Part shown: piece by piece, positions 18,408 through 26,736 of the stretch
Layout: each line of letters opens with the position of its first letter
How positions within the stretch are numbered: position 1 is the first letter of the stretch
Assembly: GCF_001730315.1 (NCBI RefSeq)
Contig: NZ_MIKC01000001.1
Location: 310,001-374,000, forward strand
From: Enterococcus ureilyticus
Lineage (GTDB): Bacteria > Bacillota > Bacilli > Lactobacillales > Enterococcaceae
Length of the DNA: 64,000 bases
Direction: 5' to 3'
Position numbers and translations under genes: made by a program
The notes under the pieces: generated by a model
Database searches by the model: none
Seen by the model: only the letters and a program-made list of their open reading frames with translations
Told to the model about the DNA's origin: nothing

Positions 18408-19835
18408 TCAATTATTTTTTCCAAAAGAAATTATAGAGCCATCTGGCGCCAAATCGATGTACTTACCATTCTTTCGATATCTTAGAACATCAGTTGTTAT
18501 ACCTGGTACCGGTGAAGGTTTTACTCCTTTCTTTACAGTTCTAGCAAATTCTTGAGCTTTTCGCATATATTGTTCCAAGCAAAAAGCTCCTACTTCTTCA
18601 CCATGTTTTTCAAAATGTTCTTGAACATTATCCATGGCATTATCAAACTTTCCTTTCCCCCACTCTCCATTTTTATTAGTATATGATCTATCCTCAAAAT
18701 GATACCCATCTAGCAAACTGCCAAAAGCATTCACAATCGTTCCTGATCCATGAGCCATCGCTGCTGTTCCACTTGCTGTTGCTGCTGGGCTCAATGCTAA
18801 AGTCGCTCCACCTGTAAATGGTGCTCCCGCAAATGAAAAGCCATTTCCCCCAACGAGCCATGAGAAACCACCTAAAAATTCCGCTCCACCACCAACTATT
18901 GAAGCTAGATCACCAATAAATTGACCTCCTGCATAGGGTTTCGTTCCAACCGCATTTGGGTCTAACGTTCTCTCACCCATTAGTCCTGCTAAACCAAAAT
19001 TTTCATAAATTTTATCAGCTAAACCAACTCCTAATGCTTTAAGCCCATTCCAGTTATTTGTCGCGATAGCTTCTTGCACCATTAATGTCATTTTAGAATC
19101 AAACGTACCATCGACATAAACACCCGTTACATTCCCATGTTCATCAAAAGTATACGTAATATCTTGATTTTCTAAACGATAAGCTTCTACTTTTGCATCA
19201 ATCTTCTTCTGGCGCTGATCCCAAGCCTTACCAATCGGCTTCGTCCAAGCCAAACTTATCCTAGACAAATCAAAGGTCCCCGAAGTTGGATTCCACGCTG
19301 CACCTTTTTCTACTTCGGCTAATCCTGCATCTAAACTAGCCAATTGTGCTTCAAATTCTGAAAATAAATTTGGTGAACTGGCATTAAAATCATACAGATT
19401 CTGCAGCTTTTCCTCATTCTTTTGAATCGAGCTTTGTACACCCATATAGCGCTGTTCCATGCGTTGGTTTGGTTCCTTTTCTTTGTCCATTGTCTGTGCC
19501 ATATTTTGGAGTAAAGCTTTTCCTTGAGTGATTTCTGCTTTTATTTGTTCTTCGATTACATCACAGGTATCTACTGATGATTGAAATTCTTCGGGAAATT
19601 TACTATGGGCTTCTACTAAGGCTTCACATGCTAGTATAAACCCACTTGCCAACGCTGGGTAGACCGCTGAGAAATAAAGTTTCGCTGAGTCGTATGTTTT
19701 ACTGGAAAGTGGCGCATTCATAAAGGCATTCACGCTATCTTTCAGTGTACCGCAAAACTGAATATATTCGTTGGCCATTTGTTTGGCAGCGGCGCTTTGC
19801 GCTTTGACTTCACCTACATAAAAATCAATAGCCAT
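18408..19835 (-). CDS. LXG-domain type VIIb secreted toxin
   Basis: A 475-residue polymorphic toxin. The N-terminal LXG domain (about 1-210) is helical and starts AIDFYVGEVKAQSAAAKQM. A hinge region with GTFDLSRISLAWTKPIGKA follows, then a Gly/Ala-rich stretch (about 310-370). The C-terminal toxin domain (about 390-475) has FEKHGEEVGAFCLEQYM and KYIDLAPDGSIISFG. The HFEKHG type of start recalls RNase-like (BECR) toxin domains, but that is only a suggestion. It is preceded by its two helical partner genes and followed by an immunity gene. No type VII machinery genes are in the window. Confidence 0.85.
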   Translation of the reverse strand: MAIDFYVGEVKAQSAAAKQMANEYIQFCGTLKDSVNAFMNAPLSSKTYDSAKLYFSAVYPALASGFILACEALVEAHSKFPEEFQSSVDTCDVIEEQIKAEITQGKALLQNMAQTMDKEKEPNQRMEQRYMGVQSSIQKNEEKLQNLYDFNASSPNLFSEFEAQLASLDAGLAEVEKGAAWNPTSGTFDLSRISLAWTKPIGKAWDQRQKKIDAKVEAYRLENQDITYTFDEHGNVTGVYVDGTFDSKMTLMVQEAIATNNWNGLKALGVGLADKIYENFGLAGLMGERTLDPNAVGTKPYAGGQFIGDLASIVGGGAEFLGGFSWLVGGNGFSFAGAPFTGGATLALSPAATASGTAAMAHGSGTIVNAFGSLLDGYHFEDRSYTNKNGEWGKGKFDNAMDNVQEHFEKHGEEVGAFCLEQYMRKAQEFARTVKKGVKPSPVPGITTDVLRYRKNGKYIDLAPDGSIISFGKNN

Positions 19836-20199
19836 AACGGTTCTCCTCCGCTTCCTCTCTATCAGAAAATAGCTGTACTCTCTCAGTGTACAGTGCCTCT
19901 TCTTTATCTCTCAACTGCACCTCTTCACTTACTAAGCGCTCTGCTATATCTTCTAAGCGTTGGCGTTCATATTGGTGTAAACGATTGGCTTCGTCATCTA
20001 ACTCCATAAAGTGATTCGTATAACGTGAGCCTTGATTATTGCCGATTAACTCTTGGTAATAGTGTTGTTCTTGTTGATGAATCGAAAAATAATTCGCTTC
20101 CAAATCTTCCAATTCTCGAATTTCACGTCGTTTATCTTCTTGCTCTATATTTATTTGTCTTATCTGTTGGTTGATTTTCAGTTCTTTTTCTTCATTCAT
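19825..20199 (-). CDS. DUF3958-like helical LXG partner protein (Lap2 type)
   Basis: A 124-residue, highly charged, coiled-coil protein starting MNEEKELKINQQIRQI. It has no signal peptide. Proteins of this kind (DUF3958) are encoded just before LXG toxins and help target them to the type VIIb apparatus. It overlaps the preceding DUF3130-type gene by an ATGA junction and the LXG gene by about 11 bp, so the three are translationally coupled. Confidence 0.75.
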   Translation of the reverse strand: MNEEKELKINQQIRQINIEQEDKRREIRELEDLEANYFSIHQQEQHYYQELIGNNQGSRYTNHFMELDDEANRLHQYERQRLEDIAERLVSEEVQLRDKEEALYTERVQLFSDREEAEENRYGY

Positions 20200-20510
20200 G
20201 AACGCTTCCCACCTCCAAAGCTTGGAGAAAGTAATGGTAAATCGAAACTTTTTTTGATTTTCTGATCAATTATGCTAAATTCTTTTGCGACTGAATGAAT
20301 GTTATTTCCATCACGAGCAATCGCATTTGACAGACGCTGCCCGCGACGATGCATACTCGCTAAACTATTTTTGGCATGATTATTTCCACTGACCGTGGTA
20401 CGTTCTGCTTTACTTGATGCTTCATTCACGGATGAAAAGCCACTAGCCGCTTGACTGAACTGTTCTGACACGCTTCCTGCCACAGTAAGGCTGCTTTTGA
20501 TTCCTGACAT
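20196..20510 (-). CDS. DUF3130/TIGR04197-type LXG partner protein (Lap1 type)
   Basis: A 104-residue WXG100-like small helical protein starting MSGIKSSLTVAGSVSEQFSQA. The middle has the family-typical Thr/Val/Gly/Asn segment (TTVSGNNHAKNSL), and a second helix ends with EFSIIDQKIKKSF. This class (SACOL2603/TIGR04197) is the first gene of LXG cassettes and acts as an export partner. The start at 20510 has AAAGGGG upstream; 64 open codons before it are not coding. Confidence 0.75.
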   Translation of the reverse strand: MSGIKSSLTVAGSVSEQFSQAASGFSSVNEASSKAERTTVSGNNHAKNSLASMHRRGQRLSNAIARDGNNIHSVAKEFSIIDQKIKKSFDLPLLSPSFGGGKRS

Positions 20511-20667
20511 TTTACTGACCCCTTTGTCTGATTGTAAGCTTCTTTGTTCAAACTCCTTAATTTTCATTTTGCCATATTTACATGCCTTATAGTTATCAAC
20601 TTTTTCTTTGTGGTGCAAAAGTTTTGCAAAATTAGGATGTAAAATTAATATTTTTCTGAGGTACGAT

Positions 20668-20713
20668 AAAAAAAGAGACTGAAATATAACTCTGCGAGTC
20701 ATATCTCAGTCTC
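20668..20713 (-). terminator. Terminator of the ABC/peptide operon
   Basis: GAGACTGA (20675-20682) pairs with TCAGTCTC (20706-20713), extended by ATAT/ATAT and GACTC/GAGT pairings. On the minus strand TTTTTTTATCG follows. It lies 28 bp after the stop of the accessory gene at 20741. Confidence 0.85.
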
Positions 20714-20740
20714 AAGGAATCCAAATTGATACTGATATAA

Positions 20741-21427
20741 TTATTTAAAATCTAAATCATTCATCATTCCTTTTAAAGCTAGCAAATTATTCTCACCTGC
20801 GTAAAAACCTAAATATATATTTAGCACATCAAAAGGACTTGAATCAATTTGCCACTTCGAATTCTTTTTTTTGAACTTTAGGCTTAATGTAACAGGATCT
20901 TTTTTTACTGAAATTGTATCAATTTGGCTAGAAAACAATTGATTCAGGTAACTTGTTTTTTCTTTTAGTTCCACTTCTTTTGTTTTTTGTATTTCCTGTT
21001 TTAACTGTCTCAAAAGAATGCTTAAATCAATTCCATAAACATGAATTTTGTATTCTTTCATTTTATTTTTCTCTTTTATTAGCTCTGAATCATAATGTGT
21101 TTTTTCTTTAAGTTTCTGATGAAATTTCTGGAATAGAATATCCAAATCAGCATGACTTAATCCAGTATCTTGAGCAACTGTTTGCTTCACATCAAAAATA
21201 ATTTCATTTAGCATCATCGAATTCATCGAACTCAGATCAAGCTCATGCTCGTTTTTATTCGTGCTCTTTTCCAGATAAATCACTTCTTTAAAAAATTGCT
21301 CTTCCAACGTATCACCTACTTCTTTTTTCTCATGTTTGGAAGTATTAACTATCGTGAGGTATAAAAAACAAGAAGCTACCAAAACAATGATTAGTAAAAA
21401 AATACTATTTCTTTGATTTTTTTTCAT
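20741..21427 (-). CDS. Membrane-anchored accessory protein of the peptide/ABC operon
   Basis: A 228-residue protein with one N-terminal membrane segment (about residues 9-28, SIFLLIIVLVASCFLYL) and an external Lys/Glu-rich, mostly helical body ending in a beta-like region (VTLSLKFKKKNSKWQID). A Cys lies in the membrane segment but the context is not a convincing lipobox. The family is not recognised. It is the last gene of the operon, 2 bp after the MacB-like gene. In comparable bacteriocin operons such proteins help export or immunity; that is an inference here. Confidence 0.65.
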   Translation of the reverse strand: MKKNQRNSIFLLIIVLVASCFLYLTIVNTSKHEKKEVGDTLEEQFFKEVIYLEKSTNKNEHELDLSSMNSMMLNEIIFDVKQTVAQDTGLSHADLDILFQKFHQKLKEKTHYDSELIKEKNKMKEYKIHVYGIDLSILLRQLKQEIQKTKEVELKEKTSYLNQLFSSQIDTISVKKDPVTLSLKFKKKNSKWQIDSSPFDVLNIYLGFYAGENNLLALKGMMNDLDFK

Positions 21428-21429
21428 AT

Positions 21430-23424
21430 CTATTCATACCTTAAGGAAGTCGCCGGATCTAATTTTCCTACTTTCATGATTGGAACACTTGCTGAAAACA
21501 AGGACATAACAATAGCTAATATGACCGTTCCACCAACTGCTACGATATCTAGCATAAAAACACTAGAAATCTCTTTGGCCTTCATCGCTACAATTTCATT
21601 GATACCAAATCCGATGAATGAGGCAAATAATGTGGCTAATAATAGCGATAGTAAAGTAATAAATGCCGATTCCGAGGTGAAAATCATGTTGATATCACGA
21701 TTTCGATACCCAATTGCTTTCATGACGCCAATTTCTCTTGTTCGTTCAATAACATTGATATACATTACAATTCCGATCATTACGATTGAAACAATGACTG
21801 CTTGTGTTGACATGAAAATCAAAAGTCCCTGAATAATCTTAATAAAATTAATAATAATATCGACTACAGCTGTCTGAGAAATCGCCACGTACTTTTTATT
21901 ACTATTGATTTGCTCCATCACTTGTTTGTTTTCTGAAGGTTCTTTTAACTCTAAAATGAAATAAGGAATATTTTTTTCGAATTTATTTCGAGTAATAATC
22001 TGATTCATCTCGACTGGTGCCATATAAGAGTTCTCTTCTTCGGTTTCATCTTTAACGATCCGAATAATTTTTGTTGAAAATGTTCCAGTCTTTTCGCCTT
22101 CGCTTGTACTTTCAACAATGACCCCTTTTAATTTTTTTCCAATAATACTTTCAGCGGTAAGATTCTTTTTGTTCATTTTATTGAAATCTTTAAGAAAGCT
22201 TTCAGTTAAAGTAATGCCCTCTTCTTTAGGATCTTGGTATTCTTTTCCAGCCAAAATAGAGTCTTTTGTGTTAGAAGGAACTTTGATTGATGTATTATCA
22301 TATAAGCTAACAACTTGAGAATAATTTGGTGTTGTATCCGTGTAATCTGCGTTGCCAACATCTTCTACTTCTACTTCAATCATTCTCATACCAAATGGCG
22401 TCTCAAAGTATTTAATCTTCTCTTGCCCTACTTTATTTTTGATATAGGTCAGATCATTTTTGTTAATAATACCGCTACTTTGTTGATTATTCAGGGAAAT
22501 TTGAATTTGGGACGGAATTTTCCCCCCCTCCATATCTTGTTCAATAATTTTCACAATTCCATTCCCTAAACCTAAGGACAATAAAATACCTGTTAAACCA
22601 ATTGATGTTGCAATAGAAATCATAACATTTCGCCATTTTCGTTGCATAAAATTGGAAAAAGCAATTTTTAACATGCTAATAAAGTTAAATCTGTTCTTTC
22701 TTATCTTTTTTGGTATCTTCGGTTCAGTAAAACTTCGGTCACTCTTTTGTTCCACTTCCACAATTTTCCCATCTCTTAATTTAACGACCGTATCCACACG
22801 CTCTGTGATTTCTTCATTGTGCGTTACTACGATCACTGTTTTTCCTTGCTGGGTCAATCCTTCTAAAATTTCTAATATGCGGTTTTGTGACTTTGAATCT
22901 AGTGATCCTGTTGGTTCATCTGCAATAATTAATTCTGGATTATTTGTAAGAGCACGAGCAATTGCTACTCGTTGCTTTTGACCGCCGGATAAATTTTTGA
23001 CATTTTTATCAGCATATTTCTTTAAGTCTACGGAATCTAAAAGCTCTAAGGCTTTTGTCTTATTTTCTGAATGACTTTTCCCATTAAGATACATCGGAAT
23101 CATGACATTTTCCAAAACACTCATATGCGAAATCAAATTGAAGTTTTGAAATACAAAGCCGATATTATTTTTACGAAAATCTGTCAGTTCATGGTCATTC
23201 AAAAATTTTAGAGACATTCCCTTATAGAGAACTTCTCCTTCGTAATCAGTATCTAACCCACTAATAATGTTAAGTAATGTTGATTTCCCACAACCTGATG
23301 GTCCAAGTAATGCTAAAAACTCACCATCGTGAACGTCTAAATTGATTCCATCTAAAACTTTTTCTTCTTCTTTTTCGTTGATTGAATACGATTTTTTAAT
23401 ATTTTTTACTGATAAAATACTCAT
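21430..23424 (-). CDS. ABC transporter, fused ATPase and MacB/FtsX-type permease
   Basis: A 664-residue fusion. The ATPase (about 1-230) has Walker A GPSGCGKST, signature LSGGQKQR and Walker B LIIADEPTGSLD, the LolD/MacB pattern. The permease (about 255-664) has one membrane segment near 270, a large external domain (about 300-510) and three C-terminal segments with IGVMKAIGYRNRDI, the FtsX/MacB coupling motif. Such transporters export or detoxify peptides by mechanotransmission. It overlaps the preceding membrane-protein gene by 4 bp. Confidence 0.88.
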   Translation of the reverse strand: MSILSVKNIKKSYSINEKEEEKVLDGINLDVHDGEFLALLGPSGCGKSTLLNIISGLDTDYEGEVLYKGMSLKFLNDHELTDFRKNNIGFVFQNFNLISHMSVLENVMIPMYLNGKSHSENKTKALELLDSVDLKKYADKNVKNLSGGQKQRVAIARALTNNPELIIADEPTGSLDSKSQNRILEILEGLTQQGKTVIVVTHNEEITERVDTVVKLRDGKIVEVEQKSDRSFTEPKIPKKIRKNRFNFISMLKIAFSNFMQRKWRNVMISIATSIGLTGILLSLGLGNGIVKIIEQDMEGGKIPSQIQISLNNQQSSGIINKNDLTYIKNKVGQEKIKYFETPFGMRMIEVEVEDVGNADYTDTTPNYSQVVSLYDNTSIKVPSNTKDSILAGKEYQDPKEEGITLTESFLKDFNKMNKKNLTAESIIGKKLKGVIVESTSEGEKTGTFSTKIIRIVKDETEEENSYMAPVEMNQIITRNKFEKNIPYFILELKEPSENKQVMEQINSNKKYVAISQTAVVDIIINFIKIIQGLLIFMSTQAVIVSIVMIGIVMYINVIERTREIGVMKAIGYRNRDINMIFTSESAFITLLSLLLATLFASFIGFGINEIVAMKAKEISSVFMLDIVAVGGTVILAIVMSLFSASVPIMKVGKLDPATSLRYE

Positions 23425-24677
23425 TGATTTTCCCCCAAAGTTATTGAATAGATAAATTGAATTTGCTTAATAAGATAGCTTCCATAGATTATCAGAGTCA
23501 TTAGAAAGAGAATCAAAAATATAATTTCTCCCCCATTAATCTCGTTTACTATTTTGAAAAGAGCCACACTAGCAAGTAATGGCAATGTTTGTATAAAGTA
23601 GAATAAATTTTCTTTAAGTGGAATGGTGTATCCTTCTAACTGACTAGAATAATCAAACTTCCCATTTAACTTTAAACCTTTCACCGCATGAATCAGTGTC
23701 AACAAAATACTTCCAGTTAATAATCCCAGTCCAGCCATAAATAACCAACTCCAATTATCGGTCAACCATTGTTTTGTCACCCATACGAACAGGATAAGTG
23801 CTGGGATGGTTTGAACAAGATATAGTACTAATGAACCACGTATTAAAAAGCGTTTACTACTATATTGAAATCCTTTCAGATAGTGACTATCCGTCATTAG
23901 CGCCAAAAAGCCATAGACCAGTCCTTTATCATTAAAAATAATTGCGCTCAAGAAAAAACTGACAATAAAAGCCTCTAAACTACCTGCTATCTGCGCAATA
24001 TTAAAACCATAACTTAATAGAAGTGCAAATAGAAGAATTGAGATAATAGGTAAAAATAAAGCCTTAAAGAAAAATGATAACGTGAACAATCTGAAAATGT
24101 AGACTATCTTCACTACAATTCCATTAACAAGCCAGTTTTCTGCAATCATTTTACGATTTTTCAAGCGGCTTCTTTGCTGTTTGATGCTATAAACAACAAG
24201 TACAAAATAACTAAAACTATAGATAGCGAAACTATATAGTAGAGGCCAAAGAGTATAGTAAAAACACAAAAAAGTGATGACTGGTAAAACAATGATCATC
24301 GTTTTGAGTGCATTAATAAAAAAAATCTTTTTATTATTCATCCTAAAAAAAATAGCTAATGTTTGATGCGTATTTGTTTTGATGAAGAAATAATTCTCAT
24401 AGCTAATCCCTATCAAAAGAATCACTACTAAACTAATTACAAGTAAATCATAATACCGAACCGACGAAAATGCTGATGATTCTTTTAAAAATAATGTCAT
24501 GTCATATTTGAACAAAACCATCCCTAAAAAAATCAAGAAAGAGCCAAAAAAATAGCTATAGGTCAGTTGCACTAAATTAGTAAGTTTCATTGTCTTTTCT
24601 TTTGCCCAGATTCCTTGTCGTATAAAAAATACAGTCAATAGCTCCAAAAAGATGCGATTTTCTTTTAGCTCCATCAT
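23421..24677 (-). CDS. Polytopic membrane protein, probable ABC permease
   Basis: A 418-residue protein with about ten hydrophobic segments and no soluble domain. It resembles ABC-2-like or EcsB-like permeases in layout, but I recognise no family motif. It starts 23 bp after the stand-alone ATPase gene, with AGGAGGGAG 8 bp before the ATG, and overlaps the next gene. The neighbouring ATPase (24700-25287) lacks any other permease, so the two probably form one transporter. Confidence 0.75.
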   Translation of the reverse strand: MMELKENRIFLELLTVFFIRQGIWAKEKTMKLTNLVQLTYSYFFGSFLIFLGMVLFKYDMTLFLKESSAFSSVRYYDLLVISLVVILLIGISYENYFFIKTNTHQTLAIFFRMNNKKIFFINALKTMIIVLPVITFLCFYYTLWPLLYSFAIYSFSYFVLVVYSIKQQRSRLKNRKMIAENWLVNGIVVKIVYIFRLFTLSFFFKALFLPIISILLFALLLSYGFNIAQIAGSLEAFIVSFFLSAIIFNDKGLVYGFLALMTDSHYLKGFQYSSKRFLIRGSLVLYLVQTIPALILFVWVTKQWLTDNWSWLFMAGLGLLTGSILLTLIHAVKGLKLNGKFDYSSQLEGYTIPLKENLFYFIQTLPLLASVALFKIVNEINGGEIIFLILFLMTLIIYGSYLIKQIQFIYSITLGENQ

Positions 24678-24699
24678 TAAAATGCTCCCTCCTTTTCAT

Positions 24700-25287
24700 T
24701 TACAACTGAATCATCTCATCCACTTGTTGAAAAAGTTCCGCATGTTCATGACTAATGATGATAAATTTTTTGTCTTTTTGCCGCTCTTTTTCTATTTCTT
24801 GCAGTAGATTGCTCAAGGACTCTTGGTCTAATCCAGAAGTTGGTTCATCCATTAAATACAGTTGAGGATCATTTAGAAAAGCGCCAATCAACATCACTTT
24901 TTTCTTTTCTCCTAAAGACAAAGAACCCATTTCGCTTGTCATCAGCCTTTCAGAGAAATTAAAATTTCTCATAAGCTCTACTAACCGACTATTGAAGAAA
25001 TTTTTTTCAATTCGAAATTCTGATCTTAAAAAATTAAAATAGAATAAAGGGGTTACGCCTTTAAAATAATTTTCAGAAGAATCTGGAACATAAGAGACCT
25101 TCTCAGTTTGGAAAATTTGTCCGCATTCTGGCGTTAAAATACCTGCCATTAGTTTTAATAATGTGGACTTGCCTGCTCCATTATTACCAACAATCAGTGT
25201 CAGTGAATGTGAAGCCATATCATATGTAAATTGTTCAATTTTTTTCTGCGCACTTATGTAGTATGTGATGTTTTCAACTCTCACCAA
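24700..25287 (-). CDS. ABC transporter ATP-binding protein of the peptide operon
   Basis: A 195-residue compact ABC ATPase: Walker A GNNGAGKSTL (about residue 33), a short helical domain, signature SLGEKKKVML, Walker B LYLMDEPTSGLD, and a His-switch near SHEHAE. At 195 residues it is shorter than usual but all motifs are present. The start is a TTG (25287-25285) or the next codon GTG, behind GAGAGG. It follows the Trp-rich peptide gene on the same strand, which suggests it exports that peptide or protects against it. Confidence 0.85.
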   Translation of the reverse strand: MVRVENITYYISAQKKIEQFTYDMASHSLTLIVGNNGAGKSTLLKLMAGILTPECGQIFQTEKVSYVPDSSENYFKGVTPLFYFNFLRSEFRIEKNFFNSRLVELMRNFNFSERLMTSEMGSLSLGEKKKVMLIGAFLNDPQLYLMDEPTSGLDQESLSNLLQEIEKERQKDKKFIIISHEHAELFQQVDEMIQL

Positions 25288-25402
25288 ATCATGTCCTCTC
25301 TATTTTTAATTAGATGCTCCAGAAATAGAAAGGATAGAAAAAGTTGATATGCTAAATCAGAAAAAGATATAAGTTTCATTCGTATTTGTTAAGTTCATTT
25401 GT

Positions 25403-25444
25403 TCAACAACACTTTTTCATCATTTTCATTAAACTCTTTCTCAT
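25403..25444 (-). CDS. Possible 13-codon mini-ORF between peptide gene and ABC genes
   Basis: ATG at 25444 behind GAGGAGTAAGG, encoding MRKSLMKMMKKCC and a stop at 25405-25403. It is short, basic and ends with two cysteines. The ribosome binding site is good, but chance is not excluded. It could be a second peptide, a translational coupler, or nothing. Confidence 0.3.
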   Translation of the reverse strand: MRKSLMKMMKKCC

Positions 25445-25489
25445 CCTTACTCCTCAAACTTTTGTTGGTTTATTTATAAAAAGTAAGGT

Positions 25490-25573
25490 CTACCAACCCA
25501 ACCATTTTTTAAACCAACCCCAAATCGCTCTTTGCAAAACCCAACGAATAATCGTCCAGATCCACTTCCACAT
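25490..25573 (-). CDS. Tryptophan-rich 27-residue leaderless peptide, candidate bacteriocin
   Basis: ATG at 25573-25571, stop TAG at 25492-25490, 27 codons. The ribosome binding site is AAAGGTGGGG, 7-8 bp upstream. The product begins MWKWIWTIIR and ends WFKKWLGW. Tryptophan occupies positions 2, 4, 6, 11, 18, 20, 24 and 27 (8 of 27). There are five Lys/Arg (3, 10, 15, 22, 23) and no acidic residue. There is no leader, no double-glycine and no cysteine. It fits a leaderless cationic membrane-active peptide. It lies between an Rgg regulator and a dedicated ABC operon. It does not resemble the aureocin A53/lacticin Q, enterocin L50, LsbB or garvicin KS sequences I know. Confidence 0.75.
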   Translation of the reverse strand: MWKWIWTIIRWVLQRAIWGWFKKWLGW

Positions 25574-25641
25574 ATAAACAACCCCACCTTTCTACCAATC
25601 AATGCTTAACAAATAATGCATGATTAAAACTTACAAGGCTG

Positions 25642-25647
25642 AGTATA
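25642..25647 (-). promoter_or_regulatory. -10 hexamer of the Trp-rich peptide promoter
   Basis: TATACT on the minus strand, about 70 bp upstream of the peptide ATG. No good -35 box lies 16-18 bp before it, which is expected for an activator-dependent promoter. The Rgg protein encoded just upstream is the obvious candidate activator. Confidence 0.45.
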
Positions 25648-25670
25648 GTGCGTTAATAGGGTTCATCGTT

Positions 25671-25691
25671 AAAAGGTCTCTTATTTGAGAC
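25671..25691 (-). promoter_or_regulatory. Short inverted repeat after rgg: weak terminator or operator
   Basis: GTCTC (25676-25680) and GAGAC (25687-25691) flank a 6-nt spacer. On the minus strand CTTTTAA follows. It lies about 20 bp past the rgg stop and about 30 bp upstream of the peptide -10 box, so it may end the rgg transcript or bind the regulator. Confidence 0.4.
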
Positions 25692-25711
25692 AACATTGTT
25701 CATTAGTTTTT

Positions 25712-26575
25712 TTAATACAACTTAAAATAGTTCAATAAATGGTCCTCGATTTTTTCTAAAAAAAAGTAGTGATTATTATCTAGTATGTTCAATATTGTCA
25801 TACTTTCCTTCATTTGCTTTTTTCCTTGCATGATATTCTTTGTCAATAGACAATCCACTCCCATAAAAAATTTTTTTAGAACCTTCTCGAGAATCAAATG
25901 CTCACTCAACTCTACTTGTTTCATATAGCCAATATATTCTTTCACTTTTTTAAAATCATTCAACTCAATTTCATAAAAAATCATGTTAGATAGTACTTTC
26001 ACAGTATCAGACTCAAATGCTTTCAATTGTTCATATTTTTTTATATTATCTAAAATTCTAACGCTAATCGCTTCATTTAATTCTTTAGAAAATGCAAAGA
26101 AACTATTCGAGTATAGGACTAAATCATAATGGGTAAACATGTTTAAATTCATTAAATAGTCCTGTAAATACTCTTTTGCAAATGAATCATATCCGTCTTC
26201 CTTTAAACGATCAATCAATAATTGAATCACTAGGGCAATATGTTGGTAACGTTCTAAATTTGTTTTTTTATAGATGATTGTTGATTTTTCTTTTAACGAC
26301 AAAAGTTTTTCTAGGTCTTGTTTAATGAAACTCTGATGGACTTCGGTAAATAGTGCTTTGAATCTTTCTATTTTAAAGTTATTTTTTATAAATAGAAACT
26401 CTTCTAATGAAACATTCAAATGTTCTAAAATCTTAAAAAAATTTGTTACCGTCATATCTGATTGACCATTTGCAATTCGATAATAATGTGCTCGTGACAC
26501 AATTCCTCCAATTAAAGATTTAATTGGAATATTTTTCTTTTGCCTGATCAACTCGATCGTACTACCTATATCCAT
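25712..26575 (-). CDS. rgg: Rgg/RopB-family peptide-responsive transcriptional regulator
   Basis: A protein of about 287 residues. An N-terminal helix-turn-helix (about 1-60, IGSTIELIRQKKNIPIKSL and SRAHYYRIANGQSD) is followed by a helical TPR-like domain to the C-terminus, the Rgg/MutR/RopB layout and length. Such regulators bind short hydrophobic peptides re-imported by the Opp system and control nearby genes. The start at 26575 has AAAGGGG 6 bp upstream; nine codons of open frame before it are non-coding. It is divergent from the 8-codon peptide gene and precedes the Trp-rich peptide gene. Confidence 0.85.
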   Translation of the reverse strand: MDIGSTIELIRQKKNIPIKSLIGGIVSRAHYYRIANGQSDMTVTNFFKILEHLNVSLEEFLFIKNNFKIERFKALFTEVHQSFIKQDLEKLLSLKEKSTIIYKKTNLERYQHIALVIQLLIDRLKEDGYDSFAKEYLQDYLMNLNMFTHYDLVLYSNSFFAFSKELNEAISVRILDNIKKYEQLKAFESDTVKVLSNMIFYEIELNDFKKVKEYIGYMKQVELSEHLILEKVLKKFFMGVDCLLTKNIMQGKKQMKESMTILNILDNNHYFFLEKIEDHLLNYFKLY

Positions 26576-26634
26576 TCGTGTCCCCTTTCGTCTCGTATAC
26601 ACAACATCTCACGTCTTTATCTGAGTCCCCTATG

Positions 26635-26640
26635 TATGAT
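26635..26640 (+). promoter_or_regulatory. -10 hexamer of the 8-codon peptide gene
   Basis: TATGAT 29 bp before the ATG of the short peptide gene. The -35 region (around CGTCTT) is poor, suggesting activation. CTCA...TGAG arms (26608-26625) just upstream form a loose dyad that could be the regulator's site. Confidence 0.4.
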
Positions 26641-26668
26641 AGAAATTAGAATGGAGGGAGAGTAAATA

Positions 26669-26695
26669 ATGAATTGGATCGTAATTATTTTCTAG
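26669..26695 (+). CDS. 8-residue leaderless peptide MNWIVIIF, candidate Rgg pheromone
   Basis: ATG at 26669, TAG at 26693-26695. The ribosome binding site is GGAGGGAGAG, 8-11 bp upstream, much stronger than chance would give. A TATGAT lies upstream and a perfect 8-bp-stem terminator downstream, so this is a free-standing transcript of about 120 nt. The peptide is very hydrophobic and has no secretion leader. Length, Trp near the N-terminus and divergent position to an Rgg gene match SIP (MWLLLLFL), the leaderless signal that activates RopB in Streptococcus pyogenes. The role is inferred from that analogy. Confidence 0.7.
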   Translation: MNWIVIIF

Positions 26696-26736
26696 AAAGT
26701 AATTGTTTGGTGTTGGTATACACATTCAGATTACGT

